64,000 nucleotides of DNA, from positions 1,426,001 to 1,490,000 of the forward strand of contig LR632930.1 of the NCBI GenBank assembly GCA_902167325.1. Reading direction: 5' to 3'. Within the stretch, counting starts at the first letter, position 1. Every line of letters begins with the position of its first letter. The position numbers were made by a program, and so were the translations under genes. The notes beneath the pieces are model-generated. The model saw nothing but the letters and a program-made list of their open reading frames with translations, made no database searches and was not told where the DNA came from. Positions 45,225-54,316 of this stretch are shown piece after piece. This DNA comes from Chitinophaga pinensis. Lineage in GTDB: Bacteria > Bacteroidota > Bacteroidia > Chitinophagales > Chitinophagaceae.

Positions 45225-45248
45225 TTTAGACATGGAATCCTGTCTAAA
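45225..45248. promoter_or_regulatory. Perfect inverted repeat, likely operator of the HTH regulator
   Basis: TTTAGACA at 45225-45232 and TGTCTAAA at 45241-45248, 8 of 8 with an 8-nt spacer. It is centred 33 nt upstream of the regulator start codon. A half-site-like TGTCTAA recurs at 45541. Confidence 0.6.
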
Positions 45249-45789
45249 GGGTGAAATTTCAAAGCGAAATATTTTTTTTATTGGCTTCACCCCTCGCCCC
45301 CCGAAATTCACTCTATTAAATATAACTGCTGTTGTCACCAGCCGGTGTTGCGATTGTGAAATTGTTCCCGGCCGTCATCAGTTAGCCGAATGCCGGCCTT
45401 TCAGCGTCCATGTCCCCAAGTGCCAAAACGCGCAGTCGCGCGCCCCGGCTGAGGGTTACAGGAAATCCGAAAACCTCCCGGCCGCGGACAGACACACTAA
45501 CCACGGTCCCGTTGTCCGTATCGGCCTCAAATAAGTCTCATGTCTAATGTATGCATATACCGGAGGGTGAATTCTTTCACCCTTCTTTTTTTGCCGTTTA
45601 TAAACTCCACTTGCATCACCCGTCTCCATTTCGTAGTTTAGGGGTAATAAGTACGCTTATTGAAAGAATATTAGCAGGGATTTGTATGATTTTAGCATAA
45701 AGCCCGGTGCAGCAGGCACCTCTACGTTATATATTGCATCGTTACGTCACAGTCGCTCATTAATTAAATTTATTGCCACGGCCATTAAC
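45249..45789. other. Long gap before the DUF1549 operon, with a terminator-like hairpin
   Basis: No gene is supported. At 45564-45592 AGGGTGAA/TTCACCCT with a short loop is followed by seven T, the form of an intrinsic terminator on the plus strand, yet nothing clear is transcribed into it. It may end a short RNA or be an attenuator for the operon. The promoter of the operon should lie in 45640-45780; no box is clear. Confidence 0.4.
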
Positions 45790-48492
45790 ATGAAAATGAC
45801 CATTCGCTCTAACCACTGGATATCAGCCAGCCTGGTACTTGTTCCTTTTGCCGCCATCTGGCTCGGAGGATGCGGGTCCGGTAAAAAGGTAGATTACAGT
45901 ACCGAAGTAAAGCCCATTCTCAACAAGCACTGCATCAGCTGCCACGGCGGTGTAAAGCAAAACGGAGGATTCAGTGTGCTGTTCCGGGAAGAAGCTCTCG
46001 GTGTTACTAAAAGCGGTAAGCCCGCCATCATTCCCGGAGATCCCGGTGCCAGTGAATTCATCCGCAGGCTCCACACCAATGATCCCAAAGAGCGTATGCC
46101 GCTCAAGGCACAACCGCTCTCCAAAGCCGAAATCGACATCCTCACCCGCTGGGTGGAACAGGGTGCCGAATGGGGGGAACATTGGGCTTACGTGCCTCCT
46201 GCATCTCCTGCTGCCAACGCTAACATCGATCAGTTCATTAACGAAAAACTCGATGATGAAAACCTCGATCCCGCTCCGCAGGCCGATCCGCAAACCCTGC
46301 TCCGCAGGCTCTCCCTCGACATCACCGGCGTTCCGCCAACTGAAGCCCGTGCCAATGCATTCGCTGCCCGGTTCAGCGACAGCGCGTATGCTGCTATGGT
46401 AGATTCCCTCCTCGCTTCGCCGCAATTCGGTGAGAAATGGGCCTCTATGTGGCTCGACCTTGCCCGGTATGCCGATACCAAAGGATATGAAAAGGACTCC
46501 CGCCGCGAATTCTGGCGCTACCGCGACTGGGTGATCAAGGCCTTTAACATGGATATGCCCTTCGACAGGTTCACTACAGAACAGCTCGCAGGTGACCTCC
46601 TCCCTGCGCCAACAGACGATCAGCTCATCGCCACCGCCTTTCACCGCAATACCATGAGTAACGATGAAGGGGGCACGCAGGACGAAGAGTTCCGCACCGC
46701 TGCCATCATCGACCGGGTGAATACCACCATGGAAGTATGGCAGGGCACCACCATCGCGTGCGTGCAGTGTCATAGTCACCCTTACGATCCGTTCCGCTTC
46801 GAGGATTATTATAAATTTATGGCCTTCCTCAACAATACCCGTGATGAAGATACCTGGGGAGAATATCCAAAACTGCGCTTCTACGACAGTCTGCAGCGCC
46901 AGGATGTTACTGCTGTTACCCAATGGGTAAAACAACATGGTGATGCCAGCCAGCTGCAGGAAGCGCAGGATTTCCTGCGTACGCTGGAACCGAAAGTGCA
47001 TGCCCACGATGCTGACCAATATATTAACGGGCAACTGGCCGATACTAAATTCATGGCCATCCGTAATGGCGGCAGCAGCAGGATGAAGAATGTGCCGCTG
47101 AATAATGCAGACCGTTTGCTGATGCGCTACTGGTCAGGCGAAGGTGGTACGCTGGAAGTGCGTGCCGATAGCCTGAAAGGCCCCGTAATTTCCAGTATGG
47201 CACTGCCGAAAGGGAATGGCGTGTTGCCGGTAGCGTTAAAGCCGCTGGAGGGCCGCCGTGATTTATTCTTCATCTTCCGCAATCCCTCGCTGGACCCCAT
47301 GAGCACAGTTGCCAGTGTGGAATGGATGGCTTTCCGTCATGATCTTCCCGGTAAAGGACAGGCTGGCTATAAAGAAATGGAAGCCAAATTCCTGGCGCTT
47401 GTAAACGCCAATCCGGAAAGTATACCCGTTATGGTAGAAAACAACCGGGATCTTTTCCGGCCTACTGCAGTATTTGAAAGAGGTAACTGGCTGGTGAAAG
47501 GTAATGAAGTGAAACCGGAAACACCCGCGTCCCTTAACCCATGGCCGCAGGGCGCTCCGCGCAACAGGCTGGGGCTGGCGCAATGGCTTACCGATCCTAA
47601 GAACCCGCTTACAGGGCGTGTGATGGTAAACCGCCTCTGGGAACAGCTTTTCGGTATAGGTCTCGTGGAAACACTGGAAGATTTCGGTACGCAGGGCTTT
47701 ACCCCGTCACATCCCGCCCTGCTTGATTATCTCGCCTACCAGTTCGTACATAAACATAAATGGAGCGTGAAATCCATGCTGCGTGAAATAGTGCTTTCTG
47801 ATGCTTATCGCCGCGATTCAAAGAGTAATCCGGAACTGAATGAGAAAGACCCGGCTAACCGGCTTCTCGCCCGTGGGCCTCGCTTCCGCCTGTCGTCTGA
47901 GCAGGTGCGCGATCAGGCACTCGCCGTAAGCGGATTGCTGAGTGACAGAATGAGCGGCCCGCCGGTAATGCCTATGCAGCCCGATGGTGTATGGATGTCT
48001 GTTTACAGCGGAGAGCGGTGGAATACTTCACAGAACGGTGATCAATACCGCCGTGGCGTATACACATTCCTGAAACGTACCAGCCCTTATCCTTCCTCTA
48101 TTACTTTCGATGGCAGCAGCCGTGAAGTATGCCTGCAACGCCGCATACGTACCAATACACCGCTGCAGGCGCTCGTAACGCTGAATGATCCCGTGTATCT
48201 TGAAGCCGCACGAACACTGGCGATGCAGATGGAGAAGGGAGGAGGTAAAGACCCTGAGATCTGTATTCAGCGCGGGTATAAGCTTGCGATGAATAAAGAT
48301 ATCTCCGCGGCTAAATCTGCCGTGCTGGTAAAGCTTTACAGCCAGGCCCTTCAGCAATATCAGAAAGATCCCGCCGCTGCGGAAGCATTCAATATGCGTT
48401 CCGTACCCGATGGTGAAAAAGCACACGTAGCCGCACTCACTGTAGTGGCCAACGCATTAATGAACCTGGACGAGTTCCTGTCCAAATCCTAA
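45790..48492 (+). CDS. PSCyt1/DUF1549/DUF1553 c-type cytochrome lipoprotein (planctomycete type)
   Basis: 900 residues from the ATG at 45790; the frame is open for 36 codons upstream but lacks a signal there. A lipobox (WLGGC28) precedes a PSCyt1 cytochrome domain with one haem site, CISCH (Cys48, Cys51, His52), to about residue 130. DUF1549 follows, with DITGVPPTEAR, ASMWLDLARYADTKGYEKD and CVQCHSHPYDPF, a second CxxCH. DUF1553 occupies the C-terminal 350 residues (NRLWEQLFGIGLVETLEDFGTQG, RRDSKSNPELNEKDPANRLLARGPRFRL). This set is abundant in Planctomycetes and rarer in Bacteroidota. The reaction is unknown; the haem sites point to a periplasmic redox step. First gene of a four-gene operon. 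Confidence 0.9.
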   Translation: MKMTIRSNHWISASLVLVPFAAIWLGGCGSGKKVDYSTEVKPILNKHCISCHGGVKQNGGFSVLFREEALGVTKSGKPAIIPGDPGASEFIRRLHTNDPKERMPLKAQPLSKAEIDILTRWVEQGAEWGEHWAYVPPASPAANANIDQFINEKLDDENLDPAPQADPQTLLRRLSLDITGVPPTEARANAFAARFSDSAYAAMVDSLLASPQFGEKWASMWLDLARYADTKGYEKDSRREFWRYRDWVIKAFNMDMPFDRFTTEQLAGDLLPAPTDDQLIATAFHRNTMSNDEGGTQDEEFRTAAIIDRVNTTMEVWQGTTIACVQCHSHPYDPFRFEDYYKFMAFLNNTRDEDTWGEYPKLRFYDSLQRQDVTAVTQWVKQHGDASQLQEAQDFLRTLEPKVHAHDADQYINGQLADTKFMAIRNGGSSRMKNVPLNNADRLLMRYWSGEGGTLEVRADSLKGPVISSMALPKGNGVLPVALKPLEGRRDLFFIFRNPSLDPMSTVASVEWMAFRHDLPGKGQAGYKEMEAKFLALVNANPESIPVMVENNRDLFRPTAVFERGNWLVKGNEVKPETPASLNPWPQGAPRNRLGLAQWLTDPKNPLTGRVMVNRLWEQLFGIGLVETLEDFGTQGFTPSHPALLDYLAYQFVHKHKWSVKSMLREIVLSDAYRRDSKSNPELNEKDPANRLLARGPRFRLSSEQVRDQALAVSGLLSDRMSGPPVMPMQPDGVWMSVYSGERWNTSQNGDQYRRGVYTFLKRTSPYPSSITFDGSSREVCLQRRIRTNTPLQALVTLNDPVYLEAARTLAMQMEKGGGKDPEICIQRGYKLAMNKDISAAKSAVLVKLYSQALQQYQKDPAAAEAFNMRSVPDGEKAHVAALTVVANALMNLDEFLSKS

Positions 48493-48497
48493 AGATC

Positions 48498-49985
48498 ATG
48501 GCAGACAAAATCATAAAAGAAGCCAACGACCGGGCCGCCCGGTTTTTCTCCCGCAGGCATTTTCTGCAGGATTGTGTAACGGGCCTTGGTGCTACAGCCC
48601 TCGGTTCACTGGTAAGCGGTTGCAACCTTTTCTCCGGTTCAGGCGCTGCCCCCGTGCAAAGCCTTAACCCGCTGGAGCCCCGCGCCCCGCATTTCCCTGC
48701 CAGAGCTAAAAGCGTTATTTACCTGCACATGGCCGGCGCGCCTTCGCAGCTGGAAATGTTTGACTATAAACCGGAACTGCAGAAGCTGCATAACCAACTA
48801 TGCCCGCAATCTATCCTCGAAGGCAAGAAGTTCGCCTTCATCCGTGGCGTGCCCCGTATGCTGGGACCGCAGGCGGTGTTCAGTCAGCATGGCGAAAGCC
48901 GTGCGTGGGTATCTGATTTCATGCCGCATTTCGCGGAAAGGGTGGATGATGTGAGTTTCCTGAAAGCGGTGCAAACCGATCAGTTCAACCATGGCCCTGC
49001 GCAATTATTCATGCATACGGGTAGCGCCCGCCTCGGAAGGCCCAGCACAGGCTCATGGGTAACCTGGGGGCTTGGCTCGGAGAACAGCAACCTTCCCGGC
49101 TTCGTAGTGCTCACCTCAGGCGGGAAAACGCCGGATGCGGGCAAGAGCGTTTGGGGCAGCGGGTTTCTGCCTTCGGTGTACCAGGGCGTGCAATGCCGCT
49201 CTAAAGGTGAACCGGTCCTCTATCTTTCCGATCCGGAAGGGCTGAACAGGGATCTCCGCTATCAGGGAATCCAGGCCATTAACGAAGTGAACCGCCTTGA
49301 ATATGAAACGTTCCAGGATCCCGAAATCCTGTCGCGTATATCTCAATACGAGCTGGCTTACAAAATGCAGATCTCCGTTCCCGGTGTGATGGATATCAAC
49401 AGCGAACCGGCTTACATCCATGAACTATACGGCACTGAACCGGGTAAGGAATCGTTCGCCAATAACTGTCTGCTTGCCCGCAAGCTGGTAGAGAAAGGCG
49501 TACGTTTTGTGCAGCTGTTCGACTGGGGATGGGATGCACATGGTACCGACGAAAGCACTGCCGTAGACCTCGGTATGCGGAATAAGTGCCGGGAGATAGA
49601 CAAGCCAATCAGCGCCCTGCTGCTCGATCTGAAGCAGCGCGGCCTGCTCGATGAAACGCTGGTGGTATGGGGTGGCGAATTTGGCCGTACGCCCATGCAG
49701 GAAAACCGCGATGGTAAAGAAATGCCTTACATGGGCCGCGACCACCACGTGGAAGCGTTCACCATGTGGATGGCAGGTGCGGGAATCAAACGCGGTGGCA
49801 GCTGGGGCGAAACCGATGAGATCGGGTTTAGCGCCGTGAAAGGCCAGGTAGCCGTACATGATATCCACGCTACTATTTTACAGCAATTGGGATTTGATCA
49901 CGAAAAAATGACCTACCAGTTCCAGGGGCGGCCTTTCAGGCTTACCGACGTTCACGGTCATGTTATTAAGGAAATTTTAGGTTAA
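48498..49985 (+). CDS. DUF1501 protein with Tat-like N-terminus
   Basis: 495 residues, 5 nt after the DUF1549/DUF1553 gene. N-terminal FFSRRHFLQDCVTGLGATALG is a twin-arginine-type signal, and the following LVSGC could be a lipobox, so it may be exported and lipid-anchored. The body matches DUF1501, a sulfatase-like, alkaline-phosphatase-superfamily fold: KSVIYLHMAGAPSQLEMFDYKP, EFGRTPMQENRDGKEMPYMGRDHH. The DUF1549/1553-DUF1501 pair is conserved as neighbours in Planctomycetes. It probably acts outside the inner membrane with the preceding cytochrome. Its substrate is unknown. Confidence 0.9.
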   Translation: MADKIIKEANDRAARFFSRRHFLQDCVTGLGATALGSLVSGCNLFSGSGAAPVQSLNPLEPRAPHFPARAKSVIYLHMAGAPSQLEMFDYKPELQKLHNQLCPQSILEGKKFAFIRGVPRMLGPQAVFSQHGESRAWVSDFMPHFAERVDDVSFLKAVQTDQFNHGPAQLFMHTGSARLGRPSTGSWVTWGLGSENSNLPGFVVLTSGGKTPDAGKSVWGSGFLPSVYQGVQCRSKGEPVLYLSDPEGLNRDLRYQGIQAINEVNRLEYETFQDPEILSRISQYELAYKMQISVPGVMDINSEPAYIHELYGTEPGKESFANNCLLARKLVEKGVRFVQLFDWGWDAHGTDESTAVDLGMRNKCREIDKPISALLLDLKQRGLLDETLVVWGGEFGRTPMQENRDGKEMPYMGRDHHVEAFTMWMAGAGIKRGGSWGETDEIGFSAVKGQVAVHDIHATILQQLGFDHEKMTYQFQGRPFRLTDVHGHVIKEILG

Positions 49986-49988
49986 CAC

Positions 49989-50915
49989 ATGAAGCATTCT
50001 ATCAACCGGAGGGATTTTCTCCAGCGCACTGCTGCCCTTGGAGCAGGTACTTTATTATCACAATTGCCTGCCGCCGCCATGCCCGCCGCAAAAGCGGGTT
50101 TCAGATTAGTGGTACTGGCTACAGACTGGGGCTTCCCCGGCAGCCGCGATGCTCTTTGCGAAAAAGCAAAAGCCGCAGGATACGACGGGATCGAAGTATG
50201 GTGGCCTGGTTCTCCCGAAGCGCAGAAAGAAATATTCGATGCGGTGGAAAAACACGGAATGGAAGTAGGTTTCCTTGCTTCCGGAGGCAGTAACGATTTC
50301 GCAAAGCACGCATCTACCTTCGAGGCCACCCTGCTGGCGGCTACCGGCAACAAGCGTAAGCAACCACTCTATGTCAATTGCCACTCTGGCAGAGATTATT
50401 ACACGGAAGCGCAGAACGGACAGCTGATCGATATCACCACCCGCATCTCCAGATCTTCAGGCGTTCCCATTTACCACGAAACGCACCGCGCCCGGATGAT
50501 GTTTGCCGCGCATGTTACCCGCCGCTTCATCGAAACCAAACCCGATCTGAGACTTACGCTGGATATATCACATTGGTGTAACGTACACGAATCGTACCTG
50601 TCTGATCAGGCGGAAACGGTTGCGCTTGCGCTTCAACGTGTAGGGCATATACATGCGCGCATCGGTCATCCCGAAGGCCCGCAGGTTAGCGATCCGCGCG
50701 CGCCGGAATGGGAACATGCCGTAAAAGCGCATTTCGCCTGGTGGGATGAAGTGGCGAAGATGAAACGCGCGAAAGGCGAAGTGATGACCGTTCTCACCGA
50801 GTTTGGTCCGGCAGATTATATGCCCACGCTCCCCTATACCCGCCAGCCCGTGGCAGACCAATGGGCGATCAATGTTCACATGAAAGATCTTTTAAAAGCA
50901 CGTTACGGCGCATGA
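49989..50915 (+). CDS. Sugar phosphate isomerase/epimerase-like TIM barrel with Tat signal
   Basis: 308 residues, 3 nt after the DUF1501 gene. MKHSINRRDFLQRTAALGAGTLL is a textbook Tat signal. The mature part is a xylose-isomerase-like TIM barrel (AP endonuclease 2 family): GYDGIEVWWPG, VYHETHRARMMFA-like IYHETHRARMMFAAHV, DLRLTLDISHWCNVHES and HIHARIGHPEGPQVSDP, which carry Glu, His, Asp and His candidate metal ligands. Export is unusual for true sugar isomerases, so it more likely works on a periplasmic sugar or sugar acid. It is part of the same unit and overlaps the next gene. Confidence 0.88.
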   Translation: MKHSINRRDFLQRTAALGAGTLLSQLPAAAMPAAKAGFRLVVLATDWGFPGSRDALCEKAKAAGYDGIEVWWPGSPEAQKEIFDAVEKHGMEVGFLASGGSNDFAKHASTFEATLLAATGNKRKQPLYVNCHSGRDYYTEAQNGQLIDITTRISRSSGVPIYHETHRARMMFAAHVTRRFIETKPDLRLTLDISHWCNVHESYLSDQAETVALALQRVGHIHARIGHPEGPQVSDPRAPEWEHAVKAHFAWWDEVAKMKRAKGEVMTVLTEFGPADYMPTLPYTRQPVADQWAINVHMKDLLKARYGA

Positions 50916-52321
50916 TGTTTTTCTTACAATCAGGATGGGGCCTCTTCATCGGCCGGTTCCATCCCTTACTCGTTCACCTGCCGATCGGTATTCTCATAAT
51001 CGCCTTTCTGCTGGAATGGCTCAGCCGTTTCCGCCAGCTTGCTGTGCTGGGTGCCGCAGTTTTTCCTACACTGCTTTTTGGTGCCCTTTCGGCTGTAGCA
51101 GCATGTGTGGCGGGTTATCTGCTGTCGCTCTCGGGCGGGTACGACGAAGCCGCGCTCAACCTGCATATGTGGATGGGCATCGCAGTAGCGGTACTTTCCC
51201 TGTTGCTTTGTGTTTTCAGGAAGTACAATCTGTTCCCTAAATCGTGGCTGCCGGTATCTGCTGCAATGATCATCGCTTTGTCCGTAGCGGGCCATTATGG
51301 TGGTAACCTCACGCATGGTGAGGATTACCTGACTGCTGCATGGCCGTTCGGAACGAAGGAAGTGGCAACAACGGCATCCTTCAAGAACATCGAAGATGCG
51401 CAGGTGTTTGAACAGCTTGTGCAGCCTATCCTCGAACAGAAATGCTACGGCTGCCATAATGAACAAAAACTGAAAGGCGGCCTCCGCCTCGATGGTATGG
51501 TGCATATCCGCAAAGGAGGAGAAAACGGCCCGGTACTGAAAGACAGTATCCCTGAAATGAGTGAGCTGTATAAACGCCTCGTTCTCCCCGAGTCCGACGA
51601 TCATCGCATGCCACCCAAAGGAAAGCCCCAGCTCACCCCGCAGGACGTGGAAATCCTGTACTGGTGGATTCAGCAGGGCGCCCCTGATTCTATGGCCGTT
51701 AAGGAACTGCAGAAAACACCACGCATCGCACTGGTATTTGAAGGCATGAAACCTTCCGGCGACGGCGTGCATCCTTACATGCCCCGTACCGAAGTTAGCG
51801 CGGTGAACGATGAGCAGGTGGCCCCGCTCGTGAAATTGGGTGTGAAAGTAATGCCCGTTGCGGCCGGTAATGGCTATGTTATGGTAAGCGCAGTAAATGC
51901 TTCCGCCTTTGGAAATGCTGACGCGAAATTACTGGAGCCGCTGGCTAAGCAGCTGGTTTGGCTTAACCTGGGCAGTACTGCTACGGGAGACAGTGCGCTG
52001 AAAGTCATTGCTTCACTGCCAAGCCTTACCCGCCTCCAGCTGGAATATACCGGCGTTACGGATGAGGGCATGCAACAACTGTCGTCGGCCAAACAACTGA
52101 AATACCTCAATCTCACCGGTACTAAGATTACCGATAAGGGATTACAATACCTGCAGAAGCAGGCTTCTCTCCGCGAGTTATTCATTTATGGAACGGGTGT
52201 AACTGCCGCCGGCGTGCAGCAGCTTCGTACTGCCCTGCCCGATCTGCGGGTGGACACAGGCGGGTACCGCCTGCCCGTACTGGCAACAGATACCATGGTG
52301 TTTAAGAAACAACCCGCCTGA
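50912..52321 (+). CDS. DUF2231-like membrane cytochrome c with leucine-rich repeats
   Basis: 469 residues; the ATG at 50912 overlaps the stop of the TIM-barrel gene (ATGA). Residues 1-125 hold four membrane helices, with FHPLLVHLPIGILIIAFLLE typical of DUF2231. A cytochrome c domain follows with CYGCH (Cys178, Cys181, His182) and MPPKGKPQLTPQDVEILYWWIQQGAP, the planctomycete cytochrome form (Met ligand candidate in MPP). The C-terminal part, about 330-450, is leucine-rich repeats (LTRLQLEYTGVTDEGMQQL, LKYLNLTGTKITDKGLQYL). It probably passes electrons between the membrane and the exported partners. It closes the operon, 2 nt from the convergent AraC gene. Confidence 0.85.
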   Translation: MMFFLQSGWGLFIGRFHPLLVHLPIGILIIAFLLEWLSRFRQLAVLGAAVFPTLLFGALSAVAACVAGYLLSLSGGYDEAALNLHMWMGIAVAVLSLLLCVFRKYNLFPKSWLPVSAAMIIALSVAGHYGGNLTHGEDYLTAAWPFGTKEVATTASFKNIEDAQVFEQLVQPILEQKCYGCHNEQKLKGGLRLDGMVHIRKGGENGPVLKDSIPEMSELYKRLVLPESDDHRMPPKGKPQLTPQDVEILYWWIQQGAPDSMAVKELQKTPRIALVFEGMKPSGDGVHPYMPRTEVSAVNDEQVAPLVKLGVKVMPVAAGNGYVMVSAVNASAFGNADAKLLEPLAKQLVWLNLGSTATGDSALKVIASLPSLTRLQLEYTGVTDEGMQQLSSAKQLKYLNLTGTKITDKGLQYLQKQASLRELFIYGTGVTAAGVQQLRTALPDLRVDTGGYRLPVLATDTMVFKKQPA

Positions 52322-52323
52322 TC

Positions 52324-53223
52324 TCAGGCGGCGCGGAAAGTGCGGGGAGTGAGCTGAGTTTTTTTCTTGAAGAAATTATTGAAATGGGCAGGTTCCTGAA
52401 AGCCAAGGCAGTAGCCTATTTCCGATACATTCCAATCGGTGTGGCGCAGCAGCGCTTTGGCTTCCTGTACCAGGCGGTCAGCAATATGATCTGAGGTCGA
52501 TTTCCCGGTAGCGTCTTTCAACGCTTTATTGAGGTGATTGACGTGGATGGATAGCTGTGCTGCAAAATCGAACGCGGTACGCAGGTTCACCTGCTGCCGC
52601 GTTGTTTCTATGGGGAATTGCCGTTCCAGCAGGTCGGAGAACAGGCTGGATATGCGCGTGGCTGCATTGGTATGTGCAGGAGAGAGTGCTGCGGGCTGAT
52701 GTTTCATGCCCAGATGGATCAGCTCCATGGTATAGTTCCGCAGCAAATCAAACTTATAAACGTAATCCGATTCCAGCTCCGCTTTCATTTTATGAAAGAT
52801 ATCCACCACCTGTGGTACCTGTGCTTCAGGCAGACAGATGAGCGGCTGCCCGCCAGGACGGAACAGCGGGAAGTCGGTCAGTTTCATGGAAGAGTGGCCA
52901 TGAAAGAATGCATCCGTGAAAATGCAGAAATAACCCGCCTGGTCTTCGTCGAGATGATCGCACTGGTAAGGTACCTGCGGGTTGGCGAAGAATAACCCGT
53001 ACTGATCGATGTCGAGCGTTTTGTCGGCAAAGAAATACCGGTTGCGCCCGCTTACGAAGGCTACTTTATAGAAATCCTTACGGCTGTAAGGCAACGGTGT
53101 ATTGGTGGTGATCAGTTCGGCAGTATCGAATATGTTGAAATGTCCCAGCTCCCGGTTCATCCCTGCCGGAACGGGAATCTGTTTGGCACGATAAAATTCT
53201 TCGAGAGACTGTATCCTTTCCAT
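52324..53223 (-). CDS. AraC-family transcriptional regulator
   Basis: 299 residues. N-terminal cupin-like sensor domain (about 1-170), with SRKDFYKVAFVSGRNRYFFADKTL and the ANPQVPYQCDHLDEDQAGYF strand pair. C-terminal double HTH (about 195-299): FDFAAQLSIHVNHLNKALKDATGKSTSDHIADRLVQEAKALLRHTDWNVSEIGYCLGFQEPAHFNNFFKKKTQLTPRTFR, the AraC signature, given here only in outline. It is a single gene, convergent with the planctomycete-type operon (2-nt gap) and 38 nt downstream of the hydrolase gene on the same strand. The effector is unknown; regulators of this shape often control exporters or oxidoreductases. Confidence 0.9.
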   Translation of the reverse strand: MERIQSLEEFYRAKQIPVPAGMNRELGHFNIFDTAELITTNTPLPYSRKDFYKVAFVSGRNRYFFADKTLDIDQYGLFFANPQVPYQCDHLDEDQAGYFCIFTDAFFHGHSSMKLTDFPLFRPGGQPLICLPEAQVPQVVDIFHKMKAELESDYVYKFDLLRNYTMELIHLGMKHQPAALSPAHTNAATRISSLFSDLLERQFPIETTRQQVNLRTAFDFAAQLSIHVNHLNKALKDATGKSTSDHIADRLVQEAKALLRHTDWNVSEIGYCLGFQEPAHFNNFFKKKTQLTPRTFRAA

Positions 53224-53261
53224 ACCATAAAGCTACAAATTCTACGGTTTCAGCGCGCAGC

Positions 53262-54221
53262 TCAGCTGTACTGGCTGATAAACTGCCAGGCCCGCTTCTC
53301 CGACCAGTAGTATTTATCCGAAAAAGTAGCGAACCCTACATGGCCGCCCTCTTCCGGCGTTTCGAAGTGGAAGTGCGGGTTGGAGGCTGCAGCGTTATAA
53401 GGGTAAGATCCTTTCCCGAGAAACGGATCATCGAGGGCATTAATGAGCAGGGTGGGGATGGCAATGCCGCTGAGGTAGAAGACGGAACTGGATTGCTTCC
53501 AGTAGTCCGGCGCATCTTTGAATCCGTGGAGTGGTGCGGTATAGCGGTCGTCGAACTCGCGGAAGTTGCGGATGGCCGAAAGCCCGTCCAGCGATATATC
53601 ATTAGGATAATACCGTGCTTTCTCAATGAGCTTTTCGCCAAGGGAGCGGATAAAACGCATCCGGTAAATAGTGTTATGCCGCTTTTCGAGTTCGGAAGAG
53701 CTGTCGTGAAGATCTACCGGAACGGAGATGGCCACAGCAGAACGGATTTGCCTGTTTATAGACGATCCGCGTTCACCCACGTATTTCAGGGTAATATTCC
53801 CGCCGAGGGAAAACCCTACGAGATGGATCTGGTCGTAATCCGGGGAGATGTGGTCGATAACGGTCTGAAGATCCTCCGTTTCGCCGCTATGGTAGAAACG
53901 TAATGCCTTGTTACATTCCCCGCTGCAACCCCTGAAATTCATAGATACTGTATCGAACCCTCTTTCATTAAATATATTCACCATTCCGGTTACATATGTA
54001 CGGTTAGCGCTGCCTTCCAGGCCGTGAAGGATCACCACTGCCGTGCGGCTCCCGATGCGGCTGAAATCCAGGTCCAGGAAGTCATTGTCGGGTGTGTTGA
54101 TGCGCTCGCGCACATACTGAACGGGAGGCACCCGGCGGAACAATGTGGGATAGATGGTGTTCACATGCCGGTTACTCAGCAGGAAAGGCGCAGCGTAATT
54201 TGTAGCGGTTAATACCGGCAT
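53262..54221 (-). CDS. YheT-type alpha/beta hydrolase
   Basis: 319 residues. It fits the YheT/EMB8 (abhydrolase 1/3) family: SNRHVNTIYPTLFRR near the start, the oxyanion part VVILHGLEGSANRTYVTGM, the nucleophile elbow LVGFSLGGN (Ser138), an Asp after the last strand (LINALDDPFLGKGSYP) and a late His (EEGGHVGFATFS). Relatives are esterases or lipases of unknown physiological substrate. It lies in the same direction as the AraC gene 38 nt away and could be its upstream partner in one unit. Confidence 0.88.
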   Translation of the reverse strand: MPVLTATNYAAPFLLSNRHVNTIYPTLFRRVPPVQYVRERINTPDNDFLDLDFSRIGSRTAVVILHGLEGSANRTYVTGMVNIFNERGFDTVSMNFRGCSGECNKALRFYHSGETEDLQTVIDHISPDYDQIHLVGFSLGGNITLKYVGERGSSINRQIRSAVAISVPVDLHDSSSELEKRHNTIYRMRFIRSLGEKLIEKARYYPNDISLDGLSAIRNFREFDDRYTAPLHGFKDAPDYWKQSSSVFYLSGIAIPTLLINALDDPFLGKGSYPYNAAASNPHFHFETPEEGGHVGFATFSDKYYWSEKRAWQFISQYS

Positions 54222-54280
54222 GTTTATAGAATTTTAATAGCGTAAAGGTAAGATTTAACGGTTAAACGGCGGTTGAAGGG

Positions 54281-54311
54281 TTGGTTACAGGCAGATCGTG
54301 TATTATTTTTG
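54281..54311 (+). promoter_or_regulatory. Promoter of DUF2490 gene, apparently leaderless
   Basis: TTG at 54281-54283, 20 nt, TATTTTTG at 54304-54311, a full Bacteroidota promoter. The start ATG at 54317 comes only six bases after the box, so transcription would begin at or next to the start codon. Confidence 0.65.
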
Positions 54312-54316
54312 AATAT

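Noticed and set aside
45211..45534. 107-codon plus-strand frame before the DUF1549 operon
   Set aside because: No domain, odd composition and an unlikely start; it overlaps the operator region.
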